Positions 28,473 through 40,716 of a stretch of DNA of 64,000 bases are shown here, piece by piece. Position 1 is the stretch's first letter. Every line of letters begins with the position of its first letter. This DNA comes from Zygnema cylindricum (lineage: Eukaryota > Streptophyta > Zygnematophyceae > Zygnematales > Zygnemataceae): NCBI GenBank assembly GCA_037447655.1, contig JBBHKE010002555.1:1-64000 (forward strand), written 5' to 3'. The translations under genes and the position numbers were made by a program. The notes beneath the pieces were generated by a model. That model was not told the DNA's origin and searched no databases. It saw nothing but the letters and a program-made list of their open reading frames with translations.

Positions 28473-29716
28473 TGTTGTTCTTTGGTCTAAAATAGACCGC
28501 AGAAGCCACCCAAACTATCATGCAAAAAAGCTAAGCAAAAATAGGTCGACGAACAATCATTTGAAATGCATCCTCCATTTAACATACAACAACATTTAGG
28601 GTTTCATGGAATAATCGACATAAATAAACCCTATGACAACATCTAAGGTTTGATGGAATAATCGACATAAACAAACCCTAGGACAAATGCATAAATAATG
28701 CATATAAAACAAACATAAAATAACATAAATAAATAATAACAAAAAGAGTCCAATCTCACATAAACATTAGATAAACAAAAGTATATCAATAAACATATTA
28801 CTCAAATGCATGACCTAATCGGCAACCCTAAAAGTCTACATCTTCGGTCCCTACTTTTCTAACCAGCATTGATGAATATTCTAATGAAGCTCAAATCTAT
28901 ATATACACTTGTGAGCTGTTAACAAATCACTAAGTGTCAAAATAACCAACGTAAATTACGTAACTGTCATTAAATCAAACTAATCGTAAGCGTACACCTG
29001 AAAGTCAAGCAATCGTAAGCGTACACTTGTCTGCAAATACGACATCGTACACACACAAATTACACTATCAAAACCCTAATTGATCACTTAAAAATAAACA
29101 TCATAATCAACACTAATTTATAATGATGTAAAAGACAAAATAATGTTACTCCAAATATTTACACCGACGCATCCACAAATCCGCGTCATAAGTGACAACT
29201 TGCTTAGTCACTTGTCGATAAGTCCACGTAGTAACCCGTCATCACATACGTACGACCCACTTGATAGTACATCCAAAAATAGCGCGAACCACTTGCCGAA
29301 ATAAAATAGTACTTTCCAAATCTTTTCCGTACCGAAACCGCGTCTTTTTCATAAGTGCGCCTCTCACATTATGTTTCGTACGGGCGACAGACTTTTACAA
29401 AAACATTTCAAAATCGATTACATCGGATCGCTTCGCGATCCGTCGTCCATTTCACATTACGCAAATCGTACTCTCCATAATTTGAGTCGCGTCACTCAAA
29501 TTTGATTCCGTACGCTTAAAAACAATTCCTACCATTACTCCCCCAATCCGCAAATCCATTCCAGCTTCCACATTAAATTCAGTTAGTACTCACGCATTAC
29601 AAATCGCGTCGAGTACGCACGAAACCTCACGTACGCATGAAATGTCGCGTACGCACGAAACCTCACGTACGCATGAAATGTCGCGTACGCACGAAACTAA
29701 ATCTTCAAAAACAACA
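28473..29716 (-). repeat. B2 right LTR
   Basis: 1244 bp, near-identical partner of 26241-27484, same tandem array. Confidence 0.93.
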
Positions 29717-30563
29717 TTCCTCACATCACCCTTTTTACAATCACCACCAGCTGTAAATGCAGTCACCCTATCACTTCCCCTACGAAGCTACAAAGTGCTT
29801 TCCCTCACAAGAATTATCCCCATGGTAATGCTCCAAGTCCATGAGGAGACATCCATTCCCTGCATACGGTAAATGATGTCTTCTTCTCATCTGGGAGTTT
29901 CATGTTTAGTGTATTAATCTTTCTCTCCTCAGATCCTACATATCCCGCACTAGAAAGCTCATCATATAATGCAGCAACATCATTGCAAAACTCTATCATG
30001 CTACCGCCTTTATAAGCATAGGCCTTTATTTCTTGTTTTACTAAGTACTGCCTCTGTATAGTCTCACTCTTATAAATCTGAATTAGTGTTTCCCAAATTT
30101 CCGAAGACTTGGTTAGATTTAAAAGAGTGATAGCTATGGACTTAGACACATATCTAAGTATGAGATGTTTTGCTATAGTGTTTTTATATTCACAATTTTT
30201 TCTGTCATTTTCTTCAGTTTTTGGTTCAGTTATAACCCCCACAAGTGGAACCATAGCCAAGAGCCTATCTCCCCTCACCATCGGTGTTCCTTTTCTTTTT
30301 TCCCCTTCCACGGCAAGATTTTTCCCTTCACCTTTCGTTGCATCTGAACTCTTGTTGATATTCAGGGCAGCCTCAAATGATTCTCCATAGTAAGCTCCTC
30401 CAAAGCCAAGTGGCGGACATCTTACTTGTCCCGAAACAATTCCCCATAAGTGCTTCTTGAAAAGCAACCCCTCCATCGTAAACTCCCAATAAGTGAAGTA
30501 TGTTCTATCGAACATAAGCACCTTAGATGGTGGGCCTATAACCTGAAATTCTATGGGCTCCAT
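29717..30563 (-). pseudogene. Copia C' gag N-terminal half
   Basis: The reading frame opens in the 5' LTR (MEPIEFQVIGPPSK; an upstream in-frame Met lies 8 codons earlier at 30587) and runs through capsid-type sequence (IWETLIQIYKSET, MKLPDE). Frame breaks occur near 29870 and the coding sequence is cut at 29716 by B2. The primer-binding site at 30529-30543 is translated as V-I-G-P-P because one base of the tRNA match has changed (ATG to ATA). Confidence 0.8.
30529..30543 (-). other. Copia C' primer-binding site, one mismatch
   Basis: Plus strand ggtgggcctataacc; the central c-to-t change alters the anticodon-complementary triplet. Confidence 0.7.
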
Positions 30564-31693
30564 TGCCACACAGAACTCGCATATCAAAAGAAGCTAATCT
30601 AGATAGTGCCGACTTCAAGTTGATATAAACCCAAATGACTGACCCCTTTACAGTCAGAACCCCAATATAGATTCACCCCTGTGAAATAACATTTTGTGTG
30701 TGCTCGGTTCCACCACAAAATGCAAAGTTAGAATATGAGATTTGGACACATTCACCCACTTTGACTTTCCCTTAGAAATACCGCCACCCTGGTGGATAAA
30801 AACTCTGACTAACTACACCGTTGTATAGCCTGGACTCCTAGGAGTCCGCAGCAAAAATAATCACTGAAAATGGTCAAGTAAATTGATAGATATGGCTGGC
30901 CAAAGTTTGCCTTTTATACAAGATGCTCTCTGGGAGAGGCGCCTACCTACCCAAAATATTCTAAGTCCTATTCCCTCTCTAACACCCCTTCTTATGAAGT
31001 ACGGCGCTAATCACAAGATTGTACCGTACATAAAAGTACAGGCGCCGGTGTACTTTCTGTACGGTAGATGTACGACAGGCCATACAGGTGACATTTGTCA
31101 CATCCGAGCTTGTTGACTTGCACCCCGCAAATCCCACAACCAAGTACGATGTGGCCACGTGTCATCCGGAGTGGCGGCATCCAAGAACGCTAAGGCGGCC
31201 TTTTCGGAATCCCGGCTTGCACCACGGCCGTCGATTTCACATCGTATTTTTATCTGGACCGTCGAAACAAATGTCCGTAACATTTGTTTCATGCGGCATA
31301 AAAGGTATAGCGGTTTCTATGCCAAAGATTCCGTCCTAGTAGTTAAATGGAATATTTGCCCTGTATTTATTTAAATACCTATCGTACCCTATATGTTCTA
31401 GCATTGATCCTAGTCTACAGGAAAAAGGTGTCACCTACCTATGTTAATCTAACAAACGTGAGGTACCAGGATAAAATCCTGGAGCCGGCATTCTTTTTGT
31501 TAAAGACTAAGTAGTAGCCTATTTTCTATCACCTTAGATAGCATAGGTAGCCATGGTTCTAGCTCTCTCTCCAGTGTTCAGTGACTACAACAAGTATGGG
31601 GACTGGAGAGTGGAGTGAGAAGTTGGCTGCCTTTGCTATATTTCTTCCTTTTATTTTTCCTATTCAGACCTAGGAAATACATAAGTTTCAACA
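30544..31693 (-). repeat. Copia C' 5' LTR (right)
   Basis: 1150 bp partner of 24051-25201 with scattered substitutions. Conserved hairpin at about 31559-31616. The MEPIEF start codon at 30563 is inside it. Confidence 0.9.
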
Positions 31694-31743
31694 GAGGGGA
31701 TTAGAGCTTCACATTTTGGGACCCTCTGTTTTTGGGAGGAGTT

Positions 31744-32729
31744 TGTTGTTCTACAACCAGAGTAGTAGGAGAAGACCTAGAAGCAATAGTAGTGGAAGTA
31801 GACATCTAAAACAAAAGCTATCAAGCACCCTATTGAACAGCCAACTTCAAGATACAAGAGAATGCAACTCAGTGATCTATGTAGACCCAAAATCTGTATA
31901 ACAATAGTAAACACAGTGTAGAATCACTCCTCAACGATTAAACTTAATTGATCCTGTCAACCATAAGATATTCACACTGCAGATTCACAAAAACTGCCTT
32001 AGTTTATTAATATCCCAAGACTTGGATATCACACTTTGTCTAAGTCCTAAACTATATACTCACCGTGAGTATCTACTAGTCACACTAATCTAAGTGAGTG
32101 TCCTACAGTACTGTCCTATGCTATTACAAAGTACTAAAACTATACTTACTATTCTAATAGTACTTCCAAAACTAATTTTGCCATTTCTCTAAATCTGAAT
32201 AGTGCGACACTATTTTAAAATAGCTAAACTGCATATCCTTATTTCCAGATATTTACAAATAGAAGATCATACATTAAATGTTCCTGGCGCTTAGTTAGTA
32301 GTGGTCCATAGCATCCGGTTGATTGTTGTCGTGTAGTACGAAGCACCTGATACCGTCCAAGTGTGCTTCGTCATTTGTGGTCCCTTCTGAATCGCGTCCG
32401 TCAATTCGATGTCAATCAACAACACTTCTTGGCTGACCGTACGATACTTTTCCAGATATGCGGTTTGTGTTCCGTTCGTCTGATTTCATCAATCTGCTCG
32501 TTAATCTGCCGACACGTGTAACTGGTCATCAACGCTACTCCGTGAAACCTGCAACACCCTTTTCATGCTGACGCCTGTCCAAGTGGCCGTATAGTACACT
32601 CTTTCTAGTCTTCTATTACTATAACACTATTTGAGGTAAGTATTACTGGTTTTCATTTCCGAAAATAATCGAAGTCCTTAATTCCTCCTCACAGCTCTAT
32701 CAACTGAGTAAAGATTTCCAATTTCAACA
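31744..32729 (-). repeat. Copia D 3' LTR (left)
   Basis: 986 bp, TGTTGTTCTACAACC...AATTTCAACA, followed by the polypurine complement ctcccctaaatctttag. It lacks the hairpin module of the A/C/E LTRs. No ORF of interest. Confidence 0.88.
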
Positions 32730-32752
32730 CTCCCCTAAATCTTTAGACTCAG

Positions 32753-35700
32753 TTACTCACTCAGCCCAATAACATTTCTACAAAACTGCAACTTAGGAGC
32801 AGGAAGGGGTTTGTTTAGCATGTCAGCAACCATTTTCTCATCCGGTAAATAACACAATTTTAACACTCTTGTAAGCACATTTTCTCTCACAAAATGAAGT
32901 CTGACATCCATGTTCTTGCTCTTAAAATTGTGACTCGGGTTATTAGCAATAGCAATGGCTGCCTGATTGTCACACCAAATAATCTGTGGACTTGTGTGCA
33001 TGTATCCGAGTTCCCACAAAATGGACTTAATTCATATGAGTTCTTTGAGTGCAGAAGCTGCTGCCATGTTCTCTGACTCCATTGTAGACTATGTTTTAAT
33101 CTTTTGTTGCTTGTTGCTCCAGCAGCAAGTTCCATCTCCGATCTTTAGGACAAAGCCAGTTGTGGATTTTTGGCTTGGCATATCCCCATAGCTGGCGTCA
33201 CTCCAAGTCTACATTTTCACTTCTCCTCCTCCGATATCAACTTAAGATCTCGAGTGCGTGCAAGGTATCTCAAAACTTTTTTTGCAGCTTCCCAGTCTAC
33301 CATTTTAAGATTCTGCAGACTTCTACTTAGGACTCCTACAGCTGCTGCAATGTCAGGTCTCGTACAATTCATGAAGTATATGAGACTTCCCACTACCTGT
33401 CTATACGGCTTTGAAGCCATAAATTCTTCCTCCCCTGACTCTATGCTCTCACTATCCATTATGCCTGACTCTGACTCACTTCCATCAAGCTTCTGTCGAT
33501 TTTCCATGAGAGTTAGAGATCCTTTTACATCTTTCATTTCAAATATTTCCAGCATATTAGTTATTGCTTCCTTTTGTGTTAACATAATGAGTTTTCTGTT
33601 TTTGTCTCTCTCTACGTGTATTCCTAAGATACACTTAGATTCACCAAGGTCCTTCATCTCGAACCTCGACCTTAAACCCGCTTTAATTCGATTAATTTCA
33701 TCCATAGACTTGCTTATTAAAAGCAAGTCATCCACATATATAGCAATATAAAGAATCCCATCCTCCCCTTGCACTACATACACTAAATGATCTGAACTAA
33801 TCCTTTGAAATCCTAGTCCAGTAAGAAATTCATCTAGTTTTAAGTTCCATTGTCCGGGGGCTTGTTTCAGCACATACAATGATTTTATTAGTTTACAGAC
33901 TAAGTTTTCTTTCCCTTTCTCTGCATACATCTCTAGTTGTTTCATGTAAATGGTTTCCTCTAATTCTCTATGTAGGAAAGCTGTCTTAACATCCATCTAG
34001 TGGACTTCCATGTTTTCTATAACAGCCAAACTTAGTAAAATTCTGACAGTGGGAAATCTGACAACCGGAGAGAAGCTTTCCTCAAAATCAATACCTTTTT
34101 TTGATTGCAACCTTTGGCCACAAGTCTGGCCTTGTACTTTTCAATGGTGTTGTCGGGTTCAGTTTCACTTTGAACACCCATTTGCTGCCGACGGCTTTCC
34201 TGCCCGGAGGAAGATCCACCAGCTCCCACGTCTGCGCCTCCATGATGGACTTCATTTCGTCATTTACCGCCTTGATCCAGTGATTTCTCTCCGGTGATGA
34301 GAAGACCTCATGAATTGTTAATGGTTCCGTTGTTGCTGCAGAGAAGGCAAAATGTGAGCCTGCATGTCGACAGCTGCTGGTTCTTCTTCCCCCCAGAAAT
34401 TCTGACGCTGAAATCGTCGGCAACCTGTTATTTGCTTTCTTGTTCTGAGCTGTTGCAGGTGCCAAAACTAGATCTGGATTTGCTGGTTCTACATGTGTAA
34501 GAAGTTTTGTAGATGCCTGTGCCGAATCTGGTTCTGCAGCAGGTGCTGCATCTGGTAGAGGAACCTGCGGAGATGTAGTTGTAGCCGGTGACTATGACTG
34601 AAAATAAATATGTTGAGTATGCTGAAAGATCACATACTCATGTACCTATTCTGTTTGTTCACTTTCGGTTTTTGTGAACAGATCAACCGAATCTTGTTCA
34701 TCTTTCAACTGTATATTTCTACATACAATAACTTTTTTTTTCTCTAAGACATATACCCTGTAACCCTTTGCATTGTCATCATATCCCATAAAGATCCCAG
34801 GTAAGCCCTTAGCTTCCATTTTCCTTCTAGTTTGCGATAAGGCTAAGACAAAACATTTGCTGCCAAATATTTTGAAGTGACTAACATCCGGTTTCATGGC
34901 TGTCCATAGTTCATAAGGTGTAGTCTTAACCGATCTAGATGCAATTCTGTTTCTAGTATAAACCGCACAATTGAGTGCTTCAGCCCAAAATTTCAAATCT
35001 AAACCTTTGTTTGCAAGCATAGATCTAGCACTTTTTGTTACAGTTCTATTTAGTCTTTCAGTTACACCATTCTGTTCCGGTGTGTACGAAACTGTCAGGT
35101 TATGACTGATACCTTCCTGCAGGAGAAACTTCTCAAACTCCTTTGAACTATATTCTCCTCCGTTGTCCGATCTTAGTGCCAAGATCGGAACACCATGCAG
35201 CTTTTCTGCCCATGCCTTGTAGTGTTTGAAGTGTGTAAACACTTCATTCTAGTGCTGCATGAAGTAAACTCTTGTGAACCTCGAGTATTCATCAGTGAAT
35301 GTAACCATATAGTGAACCCCACCAGCTGATGGAACTTGTGATGGACCGAGAACATCCGAGTGGATAAGTTGTAGAACTTTGTCCGATCTATAGCCAGATT
35401 GCTGTGGAAAAGGTAATATGTGAATCTTTTCAAGAGAGCATCCATCACATGATTTTACAGGCTAGAAGTTAGAGAAACACCCCCAACTTTTCCTGAATTC
35501 ACCATCTTTTGTAGGCTATCGTAATTGATATGGCCTAATCCCTTATGCCATAGCTCATTGTCAAATGATACACTGGAATAGAGAACATCCTTTTTTTTTG
35601 TATTCAGCCATATCCATCCTATATATCTTTCTTACATCTCTAGATCCTGTCATTGCTACTTTACCTAGCTTGCTAACATCCTGCCTTCCTCCTTTGAGGA

Positions 35701-36964
35701 TTACATCAAAGCCTTTGTTCTCTATCAAGGAAGTAGAAAATAGATTCTTTTTGAATTCTGGTACATATAACACATTGTGGAGAGTTCTTTCTACAGACTT
35801 TCCCCCCACAACTACCATTAAGGATACATCACCATGTGCTGAAGTCTGCACACTCATGCCGCACGCATAGTAGATGTTCTTGGGAGTTGTCGCCTTGAGG
35901 TTGGAAAAATTGGACTTGTTCCAACACATGTGTGCCGAGGCTCCGGTATCGATGCTCCATCCTGTATGTTTTTGACCTTCCATAGCTGGCGCCATTGCGA
36001 ATAATACTTTGCATCTGGGCCTTCAGCATAAGACAATGGATCATCCTCTTCAGTTGCAAAACCTGAGAAAAGAGCAGTTCCCCAAGAAGAGTTTCCAAAA
36101 AAGCCCCTATGATATGGGCTATATTGCCAGCCTGGACGATATAATCATAATTCTTTTGCCTTTTTGAGCTTCGAAAAGTACCTATATCTATGTCCCTTTT
36201 TAGAGCAATAAAATCAAGTAGTAGACTGTCTATTTGGTCTATTGTTATACTGATTCAAATTTTGATTCCTATCCTGATTATTGTTCTGATTAAGTAAAGT
36301 TTTTCTGTCAAAATTTGTGTTCAAAGCCTCTACCTTTCTCTCTCCCTGAAGTATTTTAGTAGTTGCTTCCTCTTCTAAGATCAGATTATATACTAGTTGA
36401 AATGTCCAGCCAGACTTATCATGAGTTTTAAGCTGGATAGACACTCCTTTCATGTTACTACGGAGTCCTCTAACAAGTAAAGCTGCCTACTCGAACTCAG
36501 GAAATGAGCCACCAACTGACGAATGTGCATCAATAAAGGCCTAAAAGTTTTCACAATATTCCACCATACTCCCCCCGGAGTATTTATATTCCTAGATTTG
36601 TCCAACCACCAAAAGTTCCTCCTGGACATCAGATTTCTCAAAAGCAGTTTTTAGTGATTCCCAGATTTCTTTTGCTTTCTTCATTTTGAGCCGAGACATA
36701 ACAAAAATTCTCTGAGATGCACAAGATCAGATTGTCTCGTGCCAAAGAGTTTTTCTTCGCCCACGTTGGATCTGTTTCATCTAAAGTACCATCAAAGACC
36801 CCCAATAAATCAGCAGTTTCAAATGTGGATTCACCCATTGCTTCCCAGTATGCATACCTTTGGCCATTGAATATGGGAATTATTGATGAAAGGCCCATAA
36901 CCTGTTGTTCTACAACCACAGTAGCAGGAGAAGACCCACAAGCAGTAGTATTGGAAGTAGACAT
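32753..36964 (-). pseudogene. Copia D gag-pol pseudogene
   Basis: Minus-strand order: gag (36214-36964), whose frame starts 61 nt inside the 5' LTR and runs through the primer site as QQVMG; a degraded zinc knuckle near 36195 (first Cys codon is a stop, remainder FYCSKKGHRYRYF); protease IDTGASAHMC (35561-35995); integrase with SDNGGEY and PEQNGVTERLNRTV (34646-35242); an RT entry block (34088-34465); RT core (33217-33996) with YVDDLLLISKS; RNase H tail with CDNQAAIAIANNPSHNFKSKNMD (32753-33019). Frames break at about 33100, 34010, 34600, 35250, 35500 and 36200. Sequence is clearly a different Copia family from A/E. Confidence 0.85.
36891..36902 (-). other. Copia D primer-binding site (half initiator tRNA-Met)
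   Basis: Plus strand aggcccataacc next to the LTR; 11 bases match (ggcccataacc), shorter than in Copia A. Confidence 0.7.
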
Positions 36965-38646
36965 CTAAAACAGAAGCTATCAAGCACCCTACTCAACAGC
37001 CAACTTCAAGATGTAAGAGAATGCAACTGAGTGATCTATGCAAACTGAAAATCTGCTTAACAATAGTTAACACAGTGCAGAATCACTCCTCAAAGATTTA
37101 ACTCAATTGGTCTAGTCGGCCATAAGATATTCACACTGCAGATTCACAAAAACTGCCTTAGTTTATTAATATCCCAAGACTTGGATGATCACAATTTGTC
37201 TAAGTCCTAAACTATATACGCATAATGAGTATCTACTGGTAACACTAATTTAAGTGACTGTATTACAGTCATGTCCTATGCTACGACAAAGTACTAAAAC
37301 TGTACTTACTATTCTAAAAGTACTTCCAAAAACCTAATTCTGCCATTTCTCTAAATCTGAATAGTGCGACACTATTTTAAATTAGCTAAACTACAAATTT
37401 TTGTTTCCAGATATTTACAAATTGAAGACCGTACATTAAATGTTCTTGGCGCTTAGTCAGTAGTGGTCCATAGCATTCGGGTGACTGTTGTCGTGTAGTA
37501 CGAAGCACCTAATACCGTCCAAGTGTGCTTCGTCATTTGTGGTCCCTTCTGAATCGCGTCTGTTTATTCGATGTCAATCAACGGCCTTTCTTGGTTGACC
37601 GTACCATATTTTTCCAGAAATGCAATTTGTGTTCCCTTCGTCCAATTTCGTCAATCCGCCCGTCATTCTCTCGATACGTGAAACTGCTCATCAGCGCTAC
37701 TCCGTGAAACCTGCAACACCATTTTCCTACCGACGCGTGTCCAACTGGTCTTAGCGTACACTCTCTTAAAGAGCCAATAAGCGGAGAGCAAATGCTATCG
37801 AACTGACCTAAGACAAATTAGGTTGTACTACACTTAGGGCAAAAGTAATACTTCTGATTGCGGCTAGATTTGCAGCTAAAAAGGTACATCAGATCCATTA
37901 CTAGGTGGTAAAGTACTTAAGGGACAAAAGAACGCCAAACCTTGACCTAAGGTTATTAATGAACCAAACGTCAATTTTGTTGTTTTTGAAAGCTTTGTCT
38001 TCAGTATATAGAGCTGTGAGGGACGCCTAAGTACTTAGAATATTTTTGGTGTAGTTTGAAATGTAATACTTACCTTAAATAGTGTGACAATAGATTGTTT
38101 TCTCAAAGAGTATTAGTACGGTCACATAAACACGCGTCGGCTTTTTAGACAGTGCAGGAAATGCGGAATGGACTTGGCCACATGTCATCTATCGGATATA
38201 AGACCGTACATTAAATGTTTCTGGCGCTTAGTCAGCAATGGTCCATAACATCTGGCTGATTGTTGTCGTGTAGTACAAAGCACCCGATAACGTCCAAGTG
38301 TGCTTCGTCATTTGTGGTCCCTTTTGAATCGTGTCCGTCAATTCGATGTCAATCAACGGCCTTTCTTGGCTGATCGTACCATACTTTTCCACATATGCGG
38401 TTTGTGTTTTGTTCGTCCGATTTCGTCAATCCGCTCGTTAATCTGACGTGTACGGTCATCGGCGCTACTCTGTGAAACTTGCAACACCTTTCATCTGAGC
38501 GTGTCTAGTTGGCCGTCAGTACACTCTCTTGTCTTTTATTCTGTAACCGTGTTGGGCAAATATTAGAGGTCATTTCCCAAAATATTTTAAGTCCTTAATT
38601 CCTCCTCACAGCTCTATCTGTTGAGTAAAGATTTCAAATTTCAACA
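36903..38646 (-). repeat. Copia D 5' LTR (right), rearranged
   Basis: About 760 bp longer than its partner. Up to about 37765 it follows the left LTR. Then comes a fragment homologous to the reverse complement of Gypsy segment A (37768-37990; compare 23284-23360), an inverted copy of the LTR 3' part (about 38010-38115), and a second forward copy of the LTR from about 38206 to the normal end at 38646. The gtacattaaatgttct-type block therefore occurs twice (37431 and 38209). Confidence 0.7.
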
Positions 38647-38651
38647 AAGTT

Positions 38652-40716
38652 AGGGTTCTCGTGACCGATAGTTTTGACAGCTCTGTCCGTCAGCAATCAC
38701 TCGATGGGAGTAGGCGAAGCTCAGGGAAAAGGGGCTCCGGATTTTGGATTTGAGGAGCAGGGTAGTTGGGATACATTTGCACCGAAGGAAGAGTCACATG
38801 TGCCCGAGGAAACAATCCCTTTTGCCTCACCTTTAAACATAGAGCATTTTCTTAAGAGAATGATGCCTCCGGCTGTTACACCCGATACTCCTCCACAACG
38901 GCATGTGAGGCAATCCTCTCCTTCACCACGCCTGTCATTTCCGCGAGATTTTTCCTACCTTGTCCGAGGCTGCCAGGGCTTGGGCCGAGGATAAGGTTGA
39001 GAGTTAGCCGGTATCTCTTAAATCACGTAGGAAGGGTTGGGCCCATAAGGAAGCCGTCCCTGATCACCCTCCCAAAATAGGGCGCCATACAAGATCTAAG
39101 GCCCTTATAGCTGAGATGTACATAGACCCTGAAAGTTTGGCTGATCCTAACCTGCCCGGTCGCTAGGAAATCTTAGCCCTTCACAATCTCCATGACTTGA
39201 AGGTTAAGGAGTTCGTACAGCGGGTAGCCCAAAAAGACCGAGCCAAGATCGTACGCCAAAAGGGAGGTGTAGTGGAAATACTTAGCAGTTTGTCCGAGAG
39301 CAGCTCTTGAACCTCAGTCCGGGAGCAACAAGAAAGGCCATTGACTTCACACCAGCAGCCCACCTGATCTCAAGACACTGCAACCAGTAGACCATTTAGG
39401 GGGCAGGGCGACCTCTCGGGCCCAAGCCGGGGAAGGAACCAGCAAGCGCGAGTTAGCATATCCCAAGAGAGTGCACCAGTCCGACCACTGTGACCGTAAA
39501 GGCAGGTTCACATTGGTTTTTAAGGAAGAAACGTTACCTCTTCCCAGGCCAACCGCACTAGAGAAACCTCCTCTAGTTGCCTCAATCGTTCGACCCCGGA
39601 AGGATTATGGAGTACTAGGGAAAGAGATCCAGAAGTTCCGAGCATGGGGATTGCAGAATTGACTAATGTTGTTAGCAAGACTTAGGAGTTGGGGGAAATA
39701 GTGAAGGCACAAAGTCAGGCGCCGACGGGGGGTTGAATAGTTACGTTAGATTGATAGGCTTTAGAAAAAGAAAGACGCGCTTTATGGGAGCATGAGTTGA
39801 ACCTTATACGAGAAGCGAGGCGTAGGTCCAATGGACTTCTCACCGCGCAGATGCTCATTTCTCCTGGGAGAGGACCATACCCTGGAGCACCACTTCAAGA
39901 ACCCACATCTATCTCGGAAACGCCACTAAAGATGCCTCCTTCGGAGACTAAGCAATATACCCCTCTTCAGCAAGAAGGGAGTGAAACCACATGACCTAAT
40001 GGGAAGGGTTTGGGTGCAGATATACTTTGTGACATTGTTGGTTCTCCTCGAAGAGTGTCAACTGTTGTTTCGGTGGAGGACGCTTCTACAATAGAAGCCT
40101 TAGTGGAATTAAGACCAGACGAAAGGTTTTACATTCCCTTGAAAGCATCCACTCCTCCTGCTTCTCCAGCCAGACAATCTCCACAATCCCCTGCTCTTTC
40201 ATCTTCCCATTCACCATCTTTTTCTCTTGCTGCCGAAGTCCGTGGGTCATCGAACCCGCCTGTTATCACCTACAAATATGACGTCACTACCCATTCTCCT
40301 CCTCATTGGCATTCTCTTTCTACCAGCTCAGGAACTACACCTCCCGAGACATCTACGAGGCGAACCAGGAGACGGACTCCTTATCCTACTAAGCCCCAGC
40401 AGTCTACGTCTCCGTCCCCGCCACCGTCCATTCCAAAAAGCCTTTGAACAGACCTCGTCTACACATCCCATTGGTGGAAAGAGTTTTAAGAAAATAACAA
40501 TACACTCTTGAATATAAAGGAGCCAGAAATTCCACACCTCCTTTGACAACAAGACCATCCTGAGTGGGGGGGAGGATCCGAGCTGTTACACCTAGAGGAG
40601 ACAAAGGTTTGGATATAGAAAGGAAAGATCCCCGAGCAGTTTCACCAGCTCAGTTTGTTAGTACCACCTGACTAGCCTCTTCACAGTTCACCAACCTTGC
40701 TGAGGAGGAGAAAGAA
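38652..40716 (+). pseudogene. Gypsy G2 leader and Pro/Ser-rich N-terminal gag region
   Basis: Open but broken reading frames (38674-38994, 39797-39994, 40010-40447) coding low-complexity Pro/Ser-rich sequence, for example PASPARQSPQSPALSSSH and a TPPETSTRRTRRRTP block. No domain is recognised. Its position before the capsid-like block makes an N-terminal gag extension likely, but separate small proteins cannot be excluded. G1 is cut before this region. Confidence 0.5.

Larger units (their letters stand above)
26241..29716 (-). mobile_element. B2, young non-autonomous LTR element without ORFs
   Basis: 3476 bp: LTR 26241-27484, internal 27485-28472, LTR 28473-29716. Both LTRs are 1244 bp with roughly five differences visible. 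The 5-bp duplication ttcct is perfect (26236-26240 and 29717-29721). There is a primer-binding site but no coding sequence, a design usually called LARD/TRIM-like. Its LTR ends (GAACAACA then GGTTATGGGCC on the minus strand) match those of Copia D, so D-type proteins are candidates for mobilising it. Confidence 0.93.
24051..31693 (-). mobile_element. Copia C', non-autonomous, containing B2
   Basis: LTRs 24051-25201 and 30544-31693 (1151 and 1150 bp), perfect 5-bp duplication gaggg (24046-24050 and 31694-31698). The internal region holds gag and scraps of pol as in Copia C, split by B2 at 26241. Both family members lack integrase and RT, so they share one non-autonomous design. Confidence 0.92.
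31744..38646 (-). mobile_element. Copia D, decayed autonomous Copia element
   Basis: Left LTR 31744-32729, pol and gag on the minus strand, right LTR 36903-38646. Flanking 5-mers gagtt (31739-31743) and aagtt (38647-38651) differ by one base. It is inserted in the G2 leader. Every coding block carries stops or frame shifts, so it is inactive. Confidence 0.85.

Noticed and set aside
40010-40447. An independent Pro/Ser-rich cell-wall type protein
   Set aside because: Its position between the Gypsy leader and the capsid-like block, without own regulatory signals, fits an N-terminal gag extension better.
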